The notes beneath the pieces are model-generated. The model made no database searches. It worked only from the letters and a program-made list of their open reading frames with translations, and was not told the origin of the DNA. The translations under genes and the position numbers were made by a program. From Larsenimonas salina (GTDB taxonomy: Bacteria; Pseudomonadota; Gammaproteobacteria; Pseudomonadales; Halomonadaceae), in NCBI RefSeq assembly GCF_023736155.1, contig NZ_JAMLJJ010000006.1:59203-123202 (forward strand): a stretch of DNA of 64,000 nt, in the 5' to 3' direction. Positions 20,342 to 29,322 of the stretch are shown piece by piece. Within the stretch, counting starts at the first letter, position 1. Each line of letters opens with the position of its first letter.

Positions 20342-21303
20342 GCAGGCCACTCCCCTGCTGGCTGACCGTCGGTCAGCTGTTGAAGAACACAGTTTGTTTT
20401 CAAAACCTCGAAATCGGCAGCGGTGGTTTCCCCCACTCCGACATGGCGCACGGCCTCGGCCGAAAGCGTGGTCGCAAACCGAAGCGTCTCGTCCATGGCC
20501 CATCCGCTGAGCTCTCCGTGAAGCGCTGCGGCCACGAACGTATCACCGGCGCACACGGTACTCACAACCGATACGCGAGGGGGCCTTGCGCGCCACTGCC
20601 CCTGCGGCGTGCTCAGCAGCACGCCGTCACCACCGAGCGTGACGAACGCGCTTGCAACGCCTTCGTCATTCAGCGTCCGCGCGGCGCGTCGAAGCGCCTC
20701 GATGCCCTCAAGCGGCGCACCGGCCCATTCGGAAAGCTCGTGCTCGTTGGGCTTGACCGCTGTCGGCGCGCACTTGAGCGCCGCATCGAGCGCCGGCCCG
20801 CTGGTATCGACCCAAAGCGCGACGCCACGGGCCTTGACGGCGCGCAGCAGCTCGCCGAATCGGGCTGGGGACACACCGGGGGGCAGACTGCCCGAGACCA
20901 CGACCGCATCGCAGCCGGCCGCCTCGTCCTTCAGGATCTGCTCGAGCTCGGCAAGTGCCTGCGCACTGACCTCGGCGCCTCGGCCGTTGAGGTCGGTCAC
21001 ACGGCCATACTGTTCGGAGACCTTGACGTTGACCCGCGTCTCCCCGGGCACTCGAACGAACGCATCGCGTACGCCCCAGGCGGCAAAGGCGCGCTCGAAC
21101 GCGCCCTGATTGGCCTCGCCGAGAAAGCCGGTCACCGCCACATCGTGGCCGAGCGCGGCCAGCACGCGCGCCACGTTATTGCCTTTTCCTGCCGCATCGA
21201 GGCGCGAGGTATGGCTTCGATTGACCTCTCCAAGCGCGAGCGCCTCGACCCCAATCGACAGATCCAGCGCCGGATTGAGCGATACCGCAACGACTCTGGC
21301 CAT
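20338..21303 (-). CDS. fruK: 1-phosphofructokinase
   Basis: PfkB-family kinase of 321 residues converting fructose 1-phosphate to fructose 1,6-bisphosphate. N-terminal NPALDLSIG and DAAGKGNNVARVLAALG form the substrate site; VCAGDTFVAAAL holds the catalytic Asp and anion hole, with Cys in place of the more usual Gly or Ser before AGD. It overlaps fruB by one base (TAATG) and fruA by four, so the three genes are translationally linked. Fructose 1-phosphate, its substrate, is the known FruR inducer. Confidence 0.95.
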   Translation of the reverse strand: MARVVAVSLNPALDLSIGVEALALGEVNRSHTSRLDAAGKGNNVARVLAALGHDVAVTGFLGEANQGAFERAFAAWGVRDAFVRVPGETRVNVKVSEQYGRVTDLNGRGAEVSAQALAELEQILKDEAAGCDAVVVSGSLPPGVSPARFGELLRAVKARGVALWVDTSGPALDAALKCAPTAVKPNEHELSEWAGAPLEGIEALRRAARTLNDEGVASAFVTLGGDGVLLSTPQGQWRARPPRVSVVSTVCAGDTFVAAALHGELSGWAMDETLRFATTLSAEAVRHVGVGETTAADFEVLKTNCVLQQLTDGQPAGEWPA

Positions 21304-24155
21304 TACAGCGCCTCCAGAGCGTCACGGACCGCCGTCGAGGTCGGAAGCGTCAGCATCTGATTGGCCAGGGTCTTGCTGTCGGCGAGTGTCAGCTCACGCA
21401 CACGGGACTTGACCAGCGCCACCTGACGGGCCGCCACTGACAGTTCGTCGACGCCCAGTCCGACCAGAACCGGCACCGCCTGAGCATCTGATGCAAGCTC
21501 ACCGCAGACCCCGACCCAGCGGCCTTCGGCGTGGGCGGCATCGATCGTCATCTTGATCAGGCGAAGCACCGCTGGGTGCAGGCCATCGGCCTGACTCGAG
21601 AGCTGCGAGTGGCCCCGGTCGATCGCCAGCGTGTACTGGGTCAGATCGTTGGTGCCGATCGAGAAGAAGTCGACATACGGCGCAAGCGTCGGCGCCAGGA
21701 GCGCGCAGGAAGGAATCTCGATCATGACGCCGACCTGCACATCGCTTGCCTGTACGTCTTCGCGTACACGATCGACGATCGCCTTGGCCGCGTGAAACTC
21801 CGCCACGTCCTTGACCATCGGGAACATGATGCGAAGCGGACGGTCCCCGGCGGCGGTCAACAGCGCGCGAATCTGGGTTTCGAGAATGTCGGGCTTGGTC
21901 AGCGCCAGACGAATGCCGCGAAGGCCCAGAAACGGGTTGTCTTCCTGCGGAATCGGCCAGTAATCGAGCGGCTTGTCGCCACCGACGTCAAGCGTACGGG
22001 CCACCAGCGGCCGCGAGGTACCGAGTGCGTCAAACGCCTCGCTGTACTCGCTGATCTGGGTCTCAAGATCCGGCGCGTCCGGGTGGGCCATGAACACGAA
22101 CTCGGTCCGAAGCAGGCCGACGCCTTCGGCGCCGCGCTCGACCGCGTCCGCGGCGTGGGCGGTGTTGCCGAGGTTGGCACAGACTTCGATGCGATGGCCG
22201 TCGCGGGTGGTGGCGTCCTCGAAACGGGCATCAAAGGCTTCCTTGACCCGATGCTCACGCTCCTTGATCGAAAGCTCGGCCCGGTCGCGGCGTTCCTGAC
22301 TCGGCTCGGGGATCACCCGGCCGCGCTCGCCGTCGAGAATCATCTCGATGCCGCTTTTGAGCGCCAGCACCGTATCGCCGGCACCGACCACCGCCGGAAT
22401 GCCGAGCGCTCGCGCAAGAATCGCACTGTGCGAGGTCGCCCCGCCCTTGGCGGTCAACAGGCCTTTTACCTTGCTGGTATCGAGCTGGGCCACATCCGAG
22501 GGGCCCACGTCTTCCATCACCAGAATGTAGGGGTGTTCCGGCGGTTGCGGCATCTCGGCACCGCAAAGAATGCCGAGCACGCGCCGGCCGACGTCGCGAA
22601 GGTCCGCGGCCCGCTCGGCCAGAAGCCGGTCAGCCAGTGCCTCCTGAGCGCGCGCGGAGGTATCGATCGCCTTCCACCAGCCCGCCTCGGCCGAAAGCCC
22701 TTCGGAAATGGCCTCGAACGCCGCCTCCTTGAGCTCGGGATCCTGCACCATCTCTTCGTGCATCGAGAGGATTTCAGCCACCTCACCGCCCGGCGCCTGA
22801 TCGATCAGCGTCTCGAGCTGATGATGGGCCTGACCGATGGCCGTTTCGAGACGCGCGCGTTCACCGGCCTGATCGGAGGCGTATTCCTCGTACTTGAAGT
22901 CCGGCAGGCGCATGACGAACAGCGGCGCGATCGCCATGCCGGGCGAGGCGCTGACCGCCACGAGCGCGGTGTCGGCCGCGGGCGGCTCGACCTGGGTGTA
23001 CTTGGTCTTGTTGCGAGACGGCCGGGCGGCGGCGGTGTCATCAAGCGGGGTCACCACTTCCCCGAGCCCGTCACGCACGGCGTTGACCATGGCCTCGAGC
23101 GCGGCGCCGGCGCCCTGGCCCTGAGCGGAAAACACCAGCATCTGACCGCGACGCGCCCCAAGGCCGATGACCTTGGTAAGACTCGTGGCCGAGACTGCCG
23201 GCTGCTCGCCTTCCATCAGGCGCACCTTGATGTCGAGCGCCTGCTCGCGGGCAACCTGAACCAGCTGCTTGGCCGGACGCGCATGCAGGCCGTGGGCGTT
23301 GCGCACGCGCACCTTGGCGGTTTCAGCGTCGGAGCTTTCACCGGAAAGCCGCGCCAGAATCTGCTGGGGGCTAACGCGGGCAAGCTCCTCGCCCTTACCG
23401 TCTTCCAAAAGGCCGATCAGCCGCTCCATCAATGACACATGGCCATCGCCAAGCTCGGCCAGACAGAACACGCCTGCCGTTTCGTTAAGGGCCGGCTGGG
23501 GGGTCGCGAAGCCGAGGGCGGGCTGCTTGACGCCATGGCGCGAACGCACCAGCCAAAGCTTCTGACCGAGCGACACCGGCGTCTGATCAAGAATATCGGT
23601 GACGAACATTTCATCGGCGCAGCCGAGCTGGCGAAGGCGCGCGGCGGCGGCGGTCGCAAGCTCCAGCCGGTCACGCGCGGGCACGCCCACCATCAGCGTC
23701 TCTTCGTCGAGCTTGGTCGGCGGCGCGGGGGACTTCGACAAGAGGTTGGTGACCTCTTCGGCATTGCCGGCGCGGGAAAGCTGATCGGCCACGCCGTCGC
23801 GGTCGAGCACGTGCGTCAGCGCACGCAGGATATCCAGGTGCTCGTCGGATTGAGCGGCGATGGTGATGACCAGCGTCACGTGGGCGCCGTCATGCCAGGT
23901 CACGCCGTCTGGGAACTGAAGTACGCGAACGCCGGTCTTCTTGACGAACTGACGGCTGTCCGGCGTGCCATGAGGAATGGCAATGCCGTTGCCGAGAAAC
24001 GTCGAGGACTGGGATTCACGGTCGAACAGGGCCTGACGGTAGCCGTCCTCGGCAAGGCCCGCCTCGCATAATGACTGCCCGGCCTGGTCCAGCGCGTCGC
24101 GCCAATCGCTGGCGGTCCGGCCAAGGGATACCGAATCTTGGGTGAGCGTGAGCAT
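21303..24155 (-). CDS. fruB: Fused PTS EIIA(Fru)-HPr-enzyme I multiphosphoryl transfer protein
   Basis: Cytosolic phosphorelay of 950 residues carrying phosphate from phosphoenolpyruvate to FruA. The EIIA domain (about 1-145) has H62 in GIAIPHGT; the HPr domain (about 280-365) has H291 in NAHGLHARPAKQL; the enzyme I domain (about 395-950) has H576 in GATSHSAIL plus TNDLTQYTLAID and VCGELASD. This triple fusion is typical of pseudomonads and halomonads. ATG at 24155 is preferred to the TTG six bases upstream. Two FruR operators lie directly upstream, between this gene and divergent fruR. Confidence 0.96.
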   Translation of the reverse strand: MLTLTQDSVSLGRTASDWRDALDQAGQSLCEAGLAEDGYRQALFDRESQSSTFLGNGIAIPHGTPDSRQFVKKTGVRVLQFPDGVTWHDGAHVTLVITIAAQSDEHLDILRALTHVLDRDGVADQLSRAGNAEEVTNLLSKSPAPPTKLDEETLMVGVPARDRLELATAAAARLRQLGCADEMFVTDILDQTPVSLGQKLWLVRSRHGVKQPALGFATPQPALNETAGVFCLAELGDGHVSLMERLIGLLEDGKGEELARVSPQQILARLSGESSDAETAKVRVRNAHGLHARPAKQLVQVAREQALDIKVRLMEGEQPAVSATSLTKVIGLGARRGQMLVFSAQGQGAGAALEAMVNAVRDGLGEVVTPLDDTAAARPSRNKTKYTQVEPPAADTALVAVSASPGMAIAPLFVMRLPDFKYEEYASDQAGERARLETAIGQAHHQLETLIDQAPGGEVAEILSMHEEMVQDPELKEAAFEAISEGLSAEAGWWKAIDTSARAQEALADRLLAERAADLRDVGRRVLGILCGAEMPQPPEHPYILVMEDVGPSDVAQLDTSKVKGLLTAKGGATSHSAILARALGIPAVVGAGDTVLALKSGIEMILDGERGRVIPEPSQERRDRAELSIKEREHRVKEAFDARFEDATTRDGHRIEVCANLGNTAHAADAVERGAEGVGLLRTEFVFMAHPDAPDLETQISEYSEAFDALGTSRPLVARTLDVGGDKPLDYWPIPQEDNPFLGLRGIRLALTKPDILETQIRALLTAAGDRPLRIMFPMVKDVAEFHAAKAIVDRVREDVQASDVQVGVMIEIPSCALLAPTLAPYVDFFSIGTNDLTQYTLAIDRGHSQLSSQADGLHPAVLRLIKMTIDAAHAEGRWVGVCGELASDAQAVPVLVGLGVDELSVAARQVALVKSRVRELTLADSKTLANQMLTLPTSTAVRDALEAL

Positions 24156-24185
24156 AACCAAATCTCTAATGGGGAAAACGTTAGC

Positions 24186-24197
24186 TGAATCGTTTCA
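24186..24197. promoter_or_regulatory. FruR/Cra-type operator, proximal to fruB
   Basis: TGAATCGTTTCA differs from the ideal palindrome TGAAACGTTTCA at one base. It lies 31 bp upstream of the fruB start, so a bound FruR would block transcription of fruBKA. Confidence 0.78.
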
Positions 24198-24215
24198 CTG
24201 TGCTATGGTAGCCAT

Positions 24216-24231
24216 GCTGAAACGTTTCAGC
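24216..24231. promoter_or_regulatory. FruR/Cra-type operator, perfect palindrome
   Basis: GCTGAAACGTTTCAGC is a perfect 16-bp palindrome containing the FruR/Cra consensus core. Its centre is 32 bp from the centre of the other site, about three helical turns, which would allow cooperative binding between fruB and fruR. Confidence 0.85.
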
Positions 24232-24318
24232 CCGCAAATCAAGCCAAATCGGGTGCGACTTTCGATGCACGCTGTAAACTCCATGAATTCGAAGGACAAC
24301 GGGATTGAGGCAGCTTAG

Positions 24319-25305
24319 ATGAAATCCATGACATTGGCTGAAATCGCTCGATTGGCCGGCGTCTCGCGGACGACGGCAAGCTACGTCGTCAATGGCAAAT
24401 CCAGGGAACATCGCATCAGCGATGAGACCGTCAAGCGCGTGATGAGCGTGGTCGATACGCATCACTACCGAGTCGATGCTCAGGCCGCCGCACTTCGCCG
24501 CGGCGCCAGTCGCACACTGGGCTTCATTCTGCCCGATCTTGAAAACGCAAGTTATGCGCGTCTTGCCAAACGCCTTGAACAGGGTGCTCGGGAACGCGGC
24601 TATCAGCTCCTGATCGTGGGTTCGGACGACCGGCCCGACACCGAAAAGGAGCTGGCCCGCGGCCTCAAGGCACGGCGCTGCGACGCCTTGATCGTCGCCT
24701 CGAGCCTTGCGCCCGATGATCCGTTCTATCGAGAGATCATGAGCGAGGACATGCCGGTGATTGCGGTCGACCGCGCCCTCGACCCCGACTTTTTTACCTG
24801 CGTCGTAAGCAACAACGGCAGCGCGGCCGAGGCCTTGACCCGCTCGGTCATCGATGAACGCACCCGTCACATTGTATGGCTCGACGCCGTGCCCGAACTC
24901 AGCATCAGTGCGTCTCGGCGCGCAGGCTTTCGACGCGCCCTGCCGGACTCGATCACCCGGATCAGCGAGCGCAGCGGCTCGCACTATACTCGCCGGGTCG
25001 GCGCCGAACTGATGCAGGAAGTGCTCGATACCGATGGGCTGCCGGATGCCTTGATCACGGCCTCCTACACGCTGCTCGATGGCGTACTCGATGTTTTGCT
25101 CGCGCACAGCGCCCGTCCCGACATTCGCATTGCCACCTTCGGCGATGACCGGCTTTTGGACTTCCTGCCGCTTCCGGTCAATGCGCTGCCTCAGCAGTAC
25201 GACCGCATCGCACAGATGACGCTTGAATGTGCGTTTCAGGCCATCGAGGGCAATTACCGTCCGGGCCTCAACGTGGTCGAACGGACCCTGAAGCTCAGGC
25301 AGTGA
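24319..25305 (+). CDS. fruR: LacI-family fructose repressor FruR (Cra)
   Basis: Transcription factor of 328 residues with an N-terminal LacI helix-turn-helix (MTLAEIARLAGVSRTTASYV, 4-23), the Cra-specific loop NGKSREHRISDETV and an effector domain starting GFILPDLENASYARLAKRLE. It binds fructose 1-phosphate in related species and controls fruBKA. The gene is divergent from fruB with two operators between them, the usual arrangement. The ATG at 24319 has GAGG nine bases before it. Large open frames on the opposite strand here are shadows. Confidence 0.94.
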   Translation: MKSMTLAEIARLAGVSRTTASYVVNGKSREHRISDETVKRVMSVVDTHHYRVDAQAAALRRGASRTLGFILPDLENASYARLAKRLEQGARERGYQLLIVGSDDRPDTEKELARGLKARRCDALIVASSLAPDDPFYREIMSEDMPVIAVDRALDPDFFTCVVSNNGSAAEALTRSVIDERTRHIVWLDAVPELSISASRRAGFRRALPDSITRISERSGSHYTRRVGAELMQEVLDTDGLPDALITASYTLLDGVLDVLLAHSARPDIRIATFGDDRLLDFLPLPVNALPQQYDRIAQMTLECAFQAIEGNYRPGLNVVERTLKLRQ

Positions 25306-25312
25306 GTGGGCG

Positions 25313-25801
25313 TTAAAGGCGCTGGTACATGACCAGCGCATCGACCTCGCCCATCTCCGGGTGACTGAAGGCGCCGGGCAGCCGCCCGACCGTCTGGAAC
25401 CCGAAGCGCTCCCACAGGGCGATGGCGCGCGTATTGGTCGACACCACGCAATTGAACTGAAGCGCCTTGAACCCCTGGGCACGCGCGCGTTCAAGCGAAT
25501 GCGCACACAGGGCCGAAGCAATGCCACGGCCCTGGGCGTGGTCGGCGACGATGTAGCCGCAGTTGCCCACGTGGGCGCCGCCGCCAAGCGCGTTGGCCTT
25601 GAGGTAATAGCTTCCAAGCACGCTCCCCTGATCTTCAGCGACCCAGGTTTCAAGCGGGGCCTCGCCCCAGTAGGCCCAGGCGCGGGCAGGCTGCATGTCC
25701 CGCGGCAGGGCGTAGGTCGTGCCCGCCCGCAGGATCGGTTCGAAAATGTGCCAGAAGGCGTCCTTGTCTTCCGGACGTACCGGGCGCAGCGTTAACGTCA
25801 T
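25313..25801 (-). CDS. GNAT-family N-acetyltransferase
   Basis: Acetyl-CoA-dependent acetyltransferase of 162 residues; substrate unknown. The acetyl-CoA loop is AQGRGIASALCAHSLE (about 100-115), preceded by the beta bulge CGYIVAD and followed by FNCVVSTNTRAIALWERFGF, a layout common in GNATs related to L-amino acid acetyltransferases. ATG at 25801 is favoured because AGGA lies eight bases before it; an ATG at 25810 sits on top of that site. It is convergent with fruR, 7 bp apart, and probably monocistronic. Confidence 0.8.
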   Translation of the reverse strand: MTLTLRPVRPEDKDAFWHIFEPILRAGTTYALPRDMQPARAWAYWGEAPLETWVAEDQGSVLGSYYLKANALGGGAHVGNCGYIVADHAQGRGIASALCAHSLERARAQGFKALQFNCVVSTNTRAIALWERFGFQTVGRLPGAFSHPEMGEVDALVMYQRL

Positions 25802-25945
25802 CGAAACCATCCTTGAGTAAAAACGAAACCGTTAGTGAGCAACCAAAGGCGCAGGTCGCCGTGGTACGCAGAGCGCACCGAAAAGACTACAGTGATACTC
25901 GACCACCAAGGGTTTCATCGTAATAAACAACCGCATGAGGGTGCC

Positions 25946-26896
25946 ATGGCCGGCTTTACCGATCGTCTTTCGAGCCTTTTTGACAACACGGCGCTGGTCA
26001 AGGCCTCCGACATCGATCAGTCGACGCTGATCACACGCTATGGCCTGCCGGAAAGCCAGTGGCTTGCGCTTTCAAATGAGCTGAACCTGCATTATCTCGA
26101 CTACGGCGACCCCGAGCACCCCACCCTGCTTCTGGTTCATGGGCTGCTGATGGACAGCCACGTCTGGCACAAGTGGGTACAGACACTGAGTCGGACGCAC
26201 CGCGTCATCGCGCTTGATTTGCCTGGCCACGGTCTGTCGCGCGCGCCCTCGAACTGGACGGCCTCGATCGATAACTTCGTGGAGGTGCTGCACCAGGCCG
26301 TCACAAAGCTCGCGCTTAGAGATATCACGCTGATCGGCCATTCGATGGGCGGCTACATCGGCTGGCGCTACGCCATGACCCATGGCGCCTCGCTTCACCG
26401 GCTCGGGCTGATTGCTGCCGCCGGATGGCCCGACCAACGCCGTCAGGCCAAGAATGCCCATCATTTCATGAGCTTTGCTGGAAGCACCCTCGGGCGTACT
26501 GTACTTCGTTACGCCAACGGCGACCGGTTTGTTTCCGAGGGTATGGCCACGACCTTTGCCCCAGCCTGTGCGCCGGAGGCGATCATCGACCGCTACCAGG
26601 ATATGCTGCACGGTCCTGGCCACCGGGAGGTCCTACTGTCCCTTGCGCATGAATGGGCGGACAACCCTGCTGCAGAAGCACATCAACTGGGTCGGTTGAC
26701 CTGCCCTGTACTGATCATGGGCGGCGACTGTGACCGGGTAATTCCCGCCGAGCACGCCTACCGCTTCGATCAGGCCTTTGCCCAGAACCGGTTTCATCTT
26801 TACCCCCGCTGCGGCCATGTGCCCATGCTTTCCTGCCCTGAAAAAGCGCTGGAAGACATCCTCTCATGGCTGGCCGCAACGACCTCGTACACGTAA
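25946..26896 (+). CDS. Alpha/beta-fold hydrolase
   Basis: Serine hydrolase of 316 residues. The oxyanion region is LLLVHGLLMDSHVWHKWV, the nucleophile S133 lies in LIGHSMGGY, the acid is probably the Asp in GGDCDRVIPAEHA, and the histidine is in CGHVPML. A helical cap lies between about 155 and 230. Fold and motif spacing match esterase/epoxide-hydrolase-like proteins; the substrate is unknown. ATG at 25946 follows GAGGGTGCC; the 37 codons open before it are excluded. No operon partner is evident. Confidence 0.82.
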   Translation: MAGFTDRLSSLFDNTALVKASDIDQSTLITRYGLPESQWLALSNELNLHYLDYGDPEHPTLLLVHGLLMDSHVWHKWVQTLSRTHRVIALDLPGHGLSRAPSNWTASIDNFVEVLHQAVTKLALRDITLIGHSMGGYIGWRYAMTHGASLHRLGLIAAAGWPDQRRQAKNAHHFMSFAGSTLGRTVLRYANGDRFVSEGMATTFAPACAPEAIIDRYQDMLHGPGHREVLLSLAHEWADNPAAEAHQLGRLTCPVLIMGGDCDRVIPAEHAYRFDQAFAQNRFHLYPRCGHVPMLSCPEKALEDILSWLAATTSYT

Positions 26897-26964
26897 GCGT
26901 CGCTCAACCCTACACATAACTTGCCGATACCCCGACTCTAGAAGATTCTTGATCGGACGCCGCC

Positions 26965-28488
26965 ATGAACCGCTGGGCCCACCAGTTACGCCGAAACTAT
27001 CTGATGTTGTTTATCGCGCTCATGGCGAGCGGCATGCTTGCACTTTATACCCTCTACGCAACACTCGTCCTGCCGATACTGCTCGAGCTTTCGACCGAGC
27101 ACCTGGAGCGCGCGCAGAAACACGTCGAGCAGATGGTGGACATGACGCACCGCCACTTGAGTGACATTACCGCCGACTGGTCAACCTGGGATCAAACCTG
27201 GCTTTACCTTCAAGGCGATGACCCGATGTTTCTCGACAAGCAACTCGGCCCAACCACGTTCACTCATCTCTCAATCAGCGCCCTCGGCTTTGCAACCCCG
27301 GACGGACAAATCAAGCGTATACTGATCCATTTGCCGGGGTCCGAGTCGATCTGCACCGATGACTCCGCGGCCTGCACTCCTGCCAGTGAGCTTTCCAAAC
27401 GGCTTGACGCGGTGAAGTCACATTACCTGGGGCGACTCAAGGGACGGTTCATCCTCGATGGTACCCCGCGCTATATGCTGAGCTTTCAACAAGTTCAGGA
27501 CAGCTACCAACAAAATGAGAGCGCAGGGTATCTGTTCATGTTGAAACCGCTCGATCACGCCTGGGCCAGAGCGTTATCAGCCCAGCTCGGCGTTGAGCTT
27601 CGCTTGATCGACCACCAGAGCGTCACGCCCGCGCATGTCTTCAACCTCCCGACCGTGCCGGAAACCGCCTCGCCCTGGCTTGATATCGATGACTCGACCA
27701 CCGACTGGCATCGCGACATCGACACCTTCAACCTGGCACTTTGGCTGCTCATGGGGCTCATTGCAGTGCTGCTGATCCTGATGGCAACGATTACCCATGT
27801 CACCCTCCTGCGGCCACTTCTGAATACGCTTTCGTTTCTCGACCGAAGCGACACGCAGACCCCCTGGTCGGTGACGCCATCGCTACGAACGGATGCACTG
27901 ACCCAGGAAATCACACGTAAAATCGCAACGCTTGCAGAGCACGAATACGACCGAGGCAAACATCAAAGTGCCGCTCAGATGATCGACCCGACCACCCGGC
28001 TTTTGACTCGAAGCAGCCTGCTCGACCGCCTGCCGACGCTATTGTCGATCAGCGAGCAGTATTACCAGTCGGTCACCTGTATTTTGGTGGAGCTCGATTT
28101 CTTTGACGCGTTTCAGGCCAAATTCGGCGCCGAGCGCACCGAGAGCCTATTGAAGACGTTGGCAGCAAGCCTTTCCGAGGTCACACGCTCTCGCAATGAC
28201 CTGCTGGCCCGGATGGGGCAGCATCAGTTCGCGCTGGTTCTGCCCGGCACACGGCAATCCGAGGCGCACAGCGTCGCCGCACGGCTTACCGCAAGCATAA
28301 AGAAACGAGATATTGCCAACCCCTTGTCCCCCCTGTCAGAACGTCTGACCATCAGCCAGGGCGTGGCAGTCTCGACCCCGCAGCATCCGCTTCAGGCACG
28401 TGCCCTTGTGCAGCGTGCCGAAGACGCACTAACGCGGGCGCAGCATCAGGGCCGAGACATGACGTGCGGTTTCGAACAAGGCTCATGA
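26965..28488 (+). CDS. Membrane protein with CHASE4-like sensor and degenerate GGDEF domain
   Basis: Inner-membrane protein of 507 residues. A transmembrane helix near 13-38 is followed by a periplasmic sensor domain (about 40-255) resembling CHASE4 (ADWSTWDQTWLYLQG), a second helix (about 255-280) and a C-terminal domain with the order of secondary structure of GGDEF diguanylate cyclases (about 340-500: DPTTRLLTRSSLLDRLP). The active-site sequence is GQHQF at 418-422 instead of GGDEF, so c-di-GMP synthesis is unlikely. No EAL domain is present. It may act as a sensor or binding protein. Confidence 0.75.
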   Translation: MNRWAHQLRRNYLMLFIALMASGMLALYTLYATLVLPILLELSTEHLERAQKHVEQMVDMTHRHLSDITADWSTWDQTWLYLQGDDPMFLDKQLGPTTFTHLSISALGFATPDGQIKRILIHLPGSESICTDDSAACTPASELSKRLDAVKSHYLGRLKGRFILDGTPRYMLSFQQVQDSYQQNESAGYLFMLKPLDHAWARALSAQLGVELRLIDHQSVTPAHVFNLPTVPETASPWLDIDDSTTDWHRDIDTFNLALWLLMGLIAVLLILMATITHVTLLRPLLNTLSFLDRSDTQTPWSVTPSLRTDALTQEITRKIATLAEHEYDRGKHQSAAQMIDPTTRLLTRSSLLDRLPTLLSISEQYYQSVTCILVELDFFDAFQAKFGAERTESLLKTLAASLSEVTRSRNDLLARMGQHQFALVLPGTRQSEAHSVAARLTASIKKRDIANPLSPLSERLTISQGVAVSTPQHPLQARALVQRAEDALTRAQHQGRDMTCGFEQGS

Positions 28489-28538
28489 ACACATAAGCGA
28501 CGCTTGAGCGGATGAACCGCAGCACGCTTGCCTTGCAC

Positions 28539-28793
28539 TCAGTGCGCAGCCCATTCATGAACCACGAACGTCGCGATGCCCGAGTCGATCAGCGGGTCCT
28601 GCTCGGCGAGCGCACGGGCATCGGCGAGGGTGTCTGCCTTTAATACGTACGCACCGCCCTTGATGTCCTTGAACGGACCGGCAAGCATAAGACGGTCCTG
28701 CGCCTTGAGCGTGTGTAGGTAATCACGATGCGCCGTGATCAGCTCGTGACTCACCTCCTGATCGCGGCTTAATAAAACGAGAAACAGCGTCAT
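28539..28793 (-). CDS. YciI-family protein
   Basis: Small cytosolic protein of 84 residues with the ferredoxin-like YciI fold: TAHRDYLHTLKAQDRLMLAG contains the conserved His-Asp pair, followed by GGAYVLKADTLADARALAEQ and DPLIDSGI. Family members are thought to be small enzymes or sensors, but no reaction is settled. It lies 25 bp after the acetyltransferase gene downstream of modC, so it may be the last gene of the modABC operon. Confidence 0.85.
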   Translation of the reverse strand: MTLFLVLLSRDQEVSHELITAHRDYLHTLKAQDRLMLAGPFKDIKGGAYVLKADTLADARALAEQDPLIDSGIATFVVHEWAAH

Positions 28794-28818
28794 GGGATTT
28801 CCTGTGTGTGGTTTGAAA

Positions 28819-29322
28819 TCACGTCGTTGATGTGTGATAAAGCGCCGCGTCGCGAGGCCCTTGAATTGCCGAGGCAGCGAAACGCTCGATCTCTCCGACA
28901 GGTGTCCAGCCCGCGTCTTTCATCACGGTATGCTCGAAGCCGCTGGCGGCCCAGCTCGTCAAATGGCGCGTACCGTCCATGCGTGCAAAGGTACTCGCGG
29001 CCGCCAGAAGCTCCTGCGCGATACGGGAGGTATCACATTCTGGATGAACAAAAATGCCCTCGATCCAACTGCAGTGGCGCGCCTCCGGTGCCCCATCGCG
29101 GCGAAGGCGCAGACAGCCAACCAGCTCGCGGTTGAGGCGCGCCTCCCAAAGCCAGAGGTCCTGACCCAGCCGAGGGCCGATATCATCCTTCCAAAAGCGC
29201 GGATAGCGCCAGGCAGAGTCGGGCGCCTGCTCGCCCGGGTCGCTCGCGACCGCCTCGGCCAGAAGCGTAAGCTCGGCACTTCGTACATCGTCTAACTGCG
29301 TAATCGGTAAGCACAGCGCCAT
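28819..29322 (-). CDS. GNAT-family acetyltransferase coupled to modC
   Basis: Protein of 167 residues resembling GNAT enzymes near the aminoglycoside 6'-acetyltransferase type: LWLWEARLNRELVGCLRLRR, then WIEGIFVHPECDTSRIAQEL, the expected acetyl-CoA site, though it lacks the usual Gly-rich RGxG pattern. The ATG at 29322 overlaps the modC stop by one base and has AGGAGG seven bases upstream; GTG at 29325 is a less good alternative. Antibiotic modification cannot be claimed from this sequence. Coupling with molybdate transport is unexplained. Confidence 0.68.
   Translation of the reverse strand: MALCLPITQLDDVRSAELTLLAEAVASDPGEQAPDSAWRYPRFWKDDIGPRLGQDLWLWEARLNRELVGCLRLRRDGAPEARHCSWIEGIFVHPECDTSRIAQELLAAASTFARMDGTRHLTSWAASGFEHTVMKDAGWTPVGEIERFAASAIQGPRDAALYHTSTT

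Noticed and set aside
21531..23435. 634-codon open frame on the plus strand opposite fruB
   Set aside because: It mirrors the GC-rich third-position pattern of fruB, has no recognisable domain and is rich in His/Arg/Gly; fruB is certain.
24181..25653. 490-codon open frame on the minus strand opposite fruR
   Set aside because: Crosses the FruR operators and the GNAT gene; translation has no domain signal.
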